Shown: positions 60,179 through 64,000 of the stretch, piece by piece | How the letters are laid out: every line of letters starts with the position of its first letter | How positions within the stretch are numbered: position 1 is the stretch's first letter | Source of the DNA: Phycisphaerae bacterium | GTDB taxonomy: Bacteria > Planctomycetota > Phycisphaerae > Tepidisphaerales > Tepidisphaeraceae | Length of the DNA: 64,000 nt | Direction of reading: 5' to 3' | Assembly: GCA_025924315.1 (NCBI GenBank) | Contig: JAICIO010000013.1 | Location: 1-64,000, forward strand | Notes under the pieces: model-generated | Told to the model about the DNA's origin: nothing | What the model saw: only the letters and a program-made list of their open reading frames with translations | Databases searched by the model: none | Translations under genes and position numbers: made by a program

Positions 60179-61153
60179 TTAGAACTGCAATTCAAGCCCC
60201 ACGCGGAAAAACCACGCGTCGCCGATATCCGCGACGTGCAGCGAATGAGTCGTGTCCCAGCCGGCGCTGAATTCCTGGTTGAACATATAGCCTCCCGACG
60301 CGATCAGGCTCATCTGATCGATCGGCGAGAACTTCACGCCCGCCTCCGCACTGCGCTCCTGAAAGAGTAAGCGGTCGTGGCTACCCAGTTGCTCAAGCCA
60401 GAACGCTTCTTGCCGCGTGTTGAGCCGGCTGAAGACCGAAAAATGCGGCGTGACGTCGTACGTGACGCTCGCGTCGAAGCGATCGGTCAGCGTGTACGTC
60501 GCTTCGATGTTCAGCTTTTCGATCGGCGTCCACAGGATGCTCGTGACCGGCAGACCGAGCGTCATGCGGATGTGCGGGTCAAAGCGATAGATATATTCCA
60601 CACCCGGTACCGGGAAGTCGCGGAAGCGCGTGCGATTGCCGTCGTAGTCCAGCACGAAGGCGAGCACGCTTTCGTGTTTCGTGTCCAGCTCTTTGCCGAT
60701 GCCAATGCTTCCAAGGTAATACCAGCCATTGCCGTCGCCGAAGGGTGCGTCGCCTGCGTATCCGACGCCCGCGGAGACGCCTGCGATCCAGCCGGAGTAT
60801 CGGCCGACGAACAGCCCCGCCGACACGGACTGGTCATACAACTGATCCGGCAGCCCCGGATCATTGCTGTGGAGGTCCATCTTCAAAAAGTCGTACCCAA
60901 ACCGCGGGCTGGCTTCCTGCCCCGGAAACAATCGCACGCGGCCGGAGCTGTCATACATCGACAGCTGATAATCGGCGTGGTTGTCGGTGCGCACCTTCTC
61001 GGCGAAGAGCGCGCTGCCCTGTGCCTCGGCCAACTTCTCCGGTTCCCAGGGTTTGAGCATCAGCGTGGCGCCGGTTTGCGCGAATGAAACGGGTCCCCAG
61101 CTCAGAACGAGCACGATAAGGAGCAGCATCGATCCATGACGTGATTTGTACAT
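60179..61153 (-). CDS. Outer membrane beta-barrel protein
   Basis: The 324-residue protein has a signal peptide (MYKSRHGSMLLLIVLVLSWG, then PVSFAQ). Alternating amphipathic strands follow (SGWIAGVSAGVGYAG, GWYYLGSIGIGKEL, VLAFVLDYDGNRTRF, MTLGLPVTSILWTP, LNIEATYTLTDRFDASVTY). The last residue is Phe after a typical closing strand (WFFRVGLELQF), the Bam-recognition signature of outer membrane barrels. Such planctomycete proteins are often called DUF6268-like; this is tentative. The ATG at 61153 is chosen; ATG at 61129 would give a shorter signal peptide. Confidence 0.8.
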   Translation of the reverse strand: MYKSRHGSMLLLIVLVLSWGPVSFAQTGATLMLKPWEPEKLAEAQGSALFAEKVRTDNHADYQLSMYDSSGRVRLFPGQEASPRFGYDFLKMDLHSNDPGLPDQLYDQSVSAGLFVGRYSGWIAGVSAGVGYAGDAPFGDGNGWYYLGSIGIGKELDTKHESVLAFVLDYDGNRTRFRDFPVPGVEYIYRFDPHIRMTLGLPVTSILWTPIEKLNIEATYTLTDRFDASVTYDVTPHFSVFSRLNTRQEAFWLEQLGSHDRLLFQERSAEAGVKFSPIDQMSLIASGGYMFNQEFSAGWDTTHSLHVADIGDAWFFRVGLELQF

Positions 61154-61523
61154 GCGGCAGAGTTTGCCGAGAGTCTCGCCCTGCGCCAAGTTTGATTCTC
61201 GCACGCGACGCCCAAGTCCTCTGCGAAACCGCAAGCGGCATGACCACGGCTTGTGTGTTCGACGCCGCTTGCGGTTTCGCAGACCAATACGCGTGCTCCG
61301 CGCGCGACCGATAACGCAAGCCTCTGCGTCTCAATAATTTTCCATTTATCCGCCCTGTCACGTTTAGCCCGGCCCTTCTGTCGCCGATACGCATCGTGGG
61401 TGTGGAGCAGTTCCGCCCGTTGTGTTCAATCCGGCAGTCGCATGGGAACCACAGTCGACCGAATCTCAGGTCGACCGTGCTGATGGTGTCTGGTCGTACA
61501 GGCCGGCCGAAAGGAGTTTGGAG
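61154..61523. other. Divergent intergenic region with 20-bp inverted repeat
   Basis: This 370-base gap between divergent genes holds a perfect inverted repeat (see next entry). It ends with an AAGGAG and TTTGGAG motif (61511-61523) in front of the LEPR-XLL gene. The in-frame upstream extension of that gene to 61422 lacks its motif and is not supported. No promoter hexamers were assigned. Confidence 0.55.
61220..61283. repeat. Perfect 20-bp inverted repeat TCTGCGAAACCGCAAGCGGC
   Basis: The arms 61220-61239 and 61264-61283 match perfectly, with a 24-base loop. Each arm also holds a small palindrome (GCCGCTTGCGG region). It may be another dispersed palindrome or an operator-like site for the divergent genes. 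Confidence 0.88.
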
Positions 61524-62423
61524 ATGTTGGAAAACCTCGAATCCCGCCGCTACTTCAGCATTACGCTTAGCGCTGAAGGCACTCTGGAAATTCACGGAAA
61601 CAGCAGCTCGGAGCAGGTGCTCTTCGATCAGATCGGCGACCAGATGCGCGTGCGCTACAACGCCGACGCGCACTACTTCCAATATAGCGCGGTCAAAGCG
61701 ATCAAGGTCGACGCTGCCGGTGGTGACGACGAAGTCGTCATCGGTGTCCGCAACGTGCCCGTCACGCTGCTCGGCGGCAACGGCAACGACACGCTCTCCG
61801 GCGGAAACGGCGACGACTCCATCTCCGGCGGCGCCGGCAACGACGTGATCCGCGGACGCGAAGGCGACGACACGCTCGTCGGCGGGCTCGGCGCGGATGA
61901 CATCGCCGGCGGACTCGGCCGCGACGTCGCGGACTATTCCGATCGCACTGAAGATCTCACGATCAAAGTCGGCACACATGCCGACGACGGCGCGCTCCAC
62001 GAGCACGACAACGTTCGAGACGATATCGAAGCGGTCGTCGGCGGATCTGGCAACGACTACATCAAGAACTGCAGCAAAGACGGCCGCCCAATGGAACTGC
62101 TCGGCGGGCCGGGCAATGACACGCTCGTCGGCGCGGATGGCAACGACACGCTCTACGGCAACGAAGGCAACGACACTCTCGAAGGCAACGGCGGAGACGA
62201 TTTCCTCGCCGACGCGTCGAATAAGTCGTGGCACCACGGCGGTGTTGATTCGATGGACGGCGGCCTCGGCGCGGATACCGTCAAGACCAGCTCCGGCGAC
62301 GACAAGGTCACCGGCGCCGACACGGTCGTGATCGCGAGCTACTTCGAGTCAAACTCGATGCCCGCCAGCGCAATCGTGATCCACGCAAATCAGCCCGACG
62401 ACGTGCACGCGCTGCTGATGTAA
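61524..62423 (+). CDS. LEPR-XLL protein with RTX calcium-binding repeats, third copy
   Basis: The 299-residue protein opens MLENLESRRYFSITLSAEGT, a LEPR-XLL variant. A lead domain (EIHGNSSSEQVLFDQIGDQM) follows, then RTX repeats such as LLGGNGNDTLSGGNGDDSIS and GAGNDVIRGREGDDTLVGGL. The central phrase DYSDRTEDLTIKVGTHADDG parallels DYSTRTNNVTVGIGTLPDDG in the copy at 57239, so it is the same family, more diverged. Repeats end in YGNEGNDTLEGNGGDDFLAD. A GGAG lies directly before the ATG. A terminator follows at 62473. Confidence 0.87.
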   Translation: MLENLESRRYFSITLSAEGTLEIHGNSSSEQVLFDQIGDQMRVRYNADAHYFQYSAVKAIKVDAAGGDDEVVIGVRNVPVTLLGGNGNDTLSGGNGDDSISGGAGNDVIRGREGDDTLVGGLGADDIAGGLGRDVADYSDRTEDLTIKVGTHADDGALHEHDNVRDDIEAVVGGSGNDYIKNCSKDGRPMELLGGPGNDTLVGADGNDTLYGNEGNDTLEGNGGDDFLADASNKSWHHGGVDSMDGGLGADTVKTSSGDDKVTGADTVVIASYFESNSMPASAIVIHANQPDDVHALLM

Positions 62424-62472
62424 AGCGGCGGTGGGTTCGTTTCGACGAATGAACATCCAAAAGACCTCCCCG

Positions 62473-62499
62473 AGGGCGAACTCCGGTTCGCCCTTTTTC
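62473..62499 (+). terminator. Rho-independent terminator of the third RTX gene
   Basis: A stem AGGGCGAA / TTCGCCCT with loop CTCCGG is followed by TTTTT. It lies about 50 bases after the stop. Confidence 0.85.
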
Positions 62500-62536
62500 G
62501 TTTTCGGTGGGTTCGTTCTGCAAAAACGGCGTTTTG

Positions 62537-62643
62537 GGAACATTTTGGAACATCCGGGAACGGCGCGGAACGTTTCGGAACATTTTCGCGGTCCATTTGT
62601 TCCACTTTGTTGTTCGCGCGAACGTCGTGGAACATTTCGGAGC
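62537..62643. repeat. Array of GGAAC motifs at 10-bp spacing
   Basis: GGAAC starts at 62537, 62547, 62557, 62567 and 62577, exactly 10 bases apart each time. A further GGAAC at 62629 and a GGAGC at 62639 are again 10 apart. The bases between vary (ATTTT, ATCCG, GGCGC, GTTTC). The spacing equals about one helical turn. Confidence 0.85.
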
Positions 62644-62707
62644 ACGCATGCAGAACCGCGAAGGCGTTCGAGGACGCCGAGTTTGCCCAGAAGAGGAGAA
62701 TGCCTGC

Positions 62708-62813
62708 TCGCGAAGGCGCGAAGGAGCGCGAAGATCCGCCAGGATGGGAATGAGGTGGGCGTTGAACCTCTACCGATCTCCCCGAGCTTCGCGCAGTCTT
62801 CGCGCTTTCGCGA
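62708..62813. repeat. Imperfect palindromic region rich in CGCGAAG / CTTCGCG
   Basis: CTCGCGAAGGCGCGAAGG and GCGCGAAGATC on the left face CTTCGCGC, GTCTTCGCGC and TTTCGCGA on the right. It is related in word content to 38574-38658. Confidence 0.65.
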
Positions 62814-63035
62814 CAATGCATTTCGCTTCCTCTCTCGCCGCTCCTGGGGTCCCAAGGGACTTTTGAACCTGAGACTGAAGAACTTCCCGGGCCGTATGGA
62901 AATGTGGCCCGCGGTGGGTGACGCGGTCGAAGGCGCCAATCAGCCACGTTAACGCCGCGGCCGCGGAAATCCAGCATTTTCCGCGGATTTTCAGCACTTG
63001 CGTCGCATCGCGCGCTCGCCTACGTTCGTCGCTCC

Positions 63036-64000
63036 ATGCGTTTCACGATCATCTCCTTCGTTGCGTTTATGATGCTCTGCTCACAGCTTTTCGCCGCTAC
63101 GACGGCACCGACTTCGCAGCCGTGGAACCCAAACGATTTCCCGATCAGCTTCTGGTGCGCGCCCGATGCGGAGAACAGCACGCTGGAGCGCTATCAACAG
63201 ATCAAAGACGCCGGCTTCACGTTCGTCATGCCGCCGTGTGGTGGCGCGACGCTCGAATCGAATCGCAAGATTCTCGATCTGTGCGAAAAGGTCGGCTTAA
63301 AAGCGTTCATTCAGGACGCTCGCATCGGGAAGGCGGCGACGGGGAAGGGCGCGATCGACGATCTCGATGGCGTCGCGAAAGATTACGGCGATCATCCAGC
63401 GCTCGCGGGCTACATGATCGCCGACGAACCGCTCGCCAATGCGTTCCCCCAACTGGCCGAGGTTGAAGATCGCCTCCGCGAGCGCGATCCGAAGCACGTT
63501 TCGTTCATCAACCTTTTCCCCAACGTGGTCGCGCCCAATCTCCTGAAAGCAAAAAGTTACGAAGACTATCTGCGGAGGTTTGTGCAGACGGTGCATCCGT
63601 TCACGCTCAGCTACGATCACTATTCGCTGCAGAAAAAGGGCGATGACGGACTGTTCATCGCGAACCTCGCGGTCGCGCGGCGCGTCGCCCTCGAGGAGCA
63701 CGTGCCGTTCTGGAACATCATTCAGGTGACCGAGTGGGGCGGCGTGCGCAATCTCACCGCGGGCGAACTCGAATACCAGGCGACGCAATCGCTCGCGATG
63801 GGCGCGAAGGGTTTGCTCTGGTTCACCTATTGGACGCCGACTCACGATCATTCACAGGCGTGGGCCCATGCGATGATCAATGCCGACGGAATGCCGGACG
63901 CGCACTACGACATGGTGAAGCAGATCAACGCCCGCGTGCAGGCGATCGGCGGCGAGTTGCTGCACGCGACGTCGGTCGACTTCTTCCAAACCGGCAAGAT
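63036..64000 (+). CDS. Secreted TIM-barrel protein (glycoside-hydrolase-like), truncated by window end
   Basis: The first 321 residues are in the window; the gene continues past the right edge. A signal peptide (MRFTIISFVAFMMLCSQLFA, then ATTAPTSQ) is followed by barrel strands: FPISFWCAPDAENSTLERYQ, DAGFTFVMPPCGGA, GLKAFIQDARIG, LAGYMIADEPLA, HVSFINLFPNV, TLSYDHYSL, VPFWNIIQVTEWGG and AKGLLWFTYWTP. The strand YMIADEP, with Asp-Glu at its end, is where GH42-like and related barrels keep a catalytic Glu. This suggests a secreted glycosidase, but the family is not fixed and the C-terminal half is missing. Confidence 0.8.
   Translation, partial: MRFTIISFVAFMMLCSQLFAATTAPTSQPWNPNDFPISFWCAPDAENSTLERYQQIKDAGFTFVMPPCGGATLESNRKILDLCEKVGLKAFIQDARIGKAATGKGAIDDLDGVAKDYGDHPALAGYMIADEPLANAFPQLAEVEDRLRERDPKHVSFINLFPNVVAPNLLKAKSYEDYLRRFVQTVHPFTLSYDHYSLQKKGDDGLFIANLAVARRVALEEHVPFWNIIQVTEWGGVRNLTAGELEYQATQSLAMGAKGLLWFTYWTPTHDHSQAWAHAMINADGMPDAHYDMVKQINARVQAIGGELLHATSVDFFQTGK

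Larger units (their letters stand above)
62424..63035. other. Repeat-rich non-coding region
   Basis: This 612-base stretch lies between two plus-strand genes. It holds the terminator at 62473, two copies of GGTGGGTTCGTT (about 62427 and 62507), the phased GGAAC array at 62537-62581, and a CGCGAAG-type palindromic region (62708-62813). Several open frames cross it but consist of these repeats, so I call no gene. Confidence 0.75.

Noticed and set aside
62537-62581. Possible CRISPR array
   Set aside because: The repeat unit is only five bases with 5-base gaps; CRISPR repeats are 23 or more bases with longer spacers.
62308-62977. Several overlapping open frames on both strands in the 62.4-63.0 kb gap
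   Set aside because: They are translations of terminator, GGAAC array and CGCGAAG repeats, with no start signals or domain character.
1-64000. RAYT/TnpA-REP transposase to explain the palindromes
   Set aside because: No protein in the window shows the Y1-transposase HUH motif; if one exists it is elsewhere in the genome.

Overview
The window looks like chromosome from a GC-rich planctomycete, most likely Phycisphaerae and possibly Tepidisphaeraceae-like. This placement is inferred from gene content; no rRNA or marker phylogeny is available here. The signs are four proteins with the N-terminal LEPR-XLL sorting motif, a long NuoJ, small zinc-ribbon membrane proteins of a planctomycete type, a type I sulfatase, several secreted sugar-active enzymes, and many dispersed palindromic repeats between genes. 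I recognised no tRNA, rRNA, CRISPR array, phage or classical insertion sequence.

Layout. 1-4.2 kb: the end of a respiratory complex I locus (nuoJ), a ParDE toxin-antitoxin pair and small secreted or membrane proteins. 4.2-7.8 kb: an alpha/beta hydrolase and a GH36-like secreted glycosidase. 7.9-12.5 kb: uvrA with an unusual in-frame insertion, then a secreted carboxypeptidase-regulatory-domain protein. 12.8-15.8 kb: a PspF-like sigma-54 activator and a metal ABC transporter (ATPase plus permease). 15.9-21.3 kb: a sorbosone-dehydrogenase-like protein, two YcxB-like membrane proteins translationally coupled to a sulfatase, and an argininosuccinate lyase homologue. 21.5-30.1 kb: a LEPR-XLL heparinase-like lyase, a duplicated pair of anchored unknown proteins, a lipoprotein and a B12-binding radical SAM enzyme. 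30.4-38.6 kb: a glycine-rich RRM protein, an M50-CBS protease, TerC, a secreted unknown, a metallophosphoesterase, a lipid-kinase-like protein and a NUDIX hydrolase.

38.7-51.1 kb: a giant DUF2339 membrane protein, a lipoprotein, an AsmA-like protein, a PAS histidine kinase overlapping its response regulator, transketolase, an MBL-fold hydrolase and a Tat-type Rieske protein. 51.2-56.1 kb: a minus-strand operon encoding a GH51 arabinofuranosidase, a glycogen-debranching-type enzyme and two membrane proteins. 56.4-64 kb: three LEPR-XLL/RTX calcium-repeat proteins, a polytopic membrane protein, a beta-barrel outer membrane protein and a truncated TIM-barrel secreted protein.

The genes fit a heterotrophic polysaccharide degrader that places or anchors many proteins at its surface. 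The most unusual signal is the behaviour of the dispersed palindromes. One sits in frame inside uvrA. One appears to have inserted into another with a 6-bp target duplication. Several others supply stop codons, C-terminal tails or start-proximal sequence of flanking genes. A separate oddity is a GGAAC motif repeated five times at an exact 10-bp spacing near 62.55 kb.
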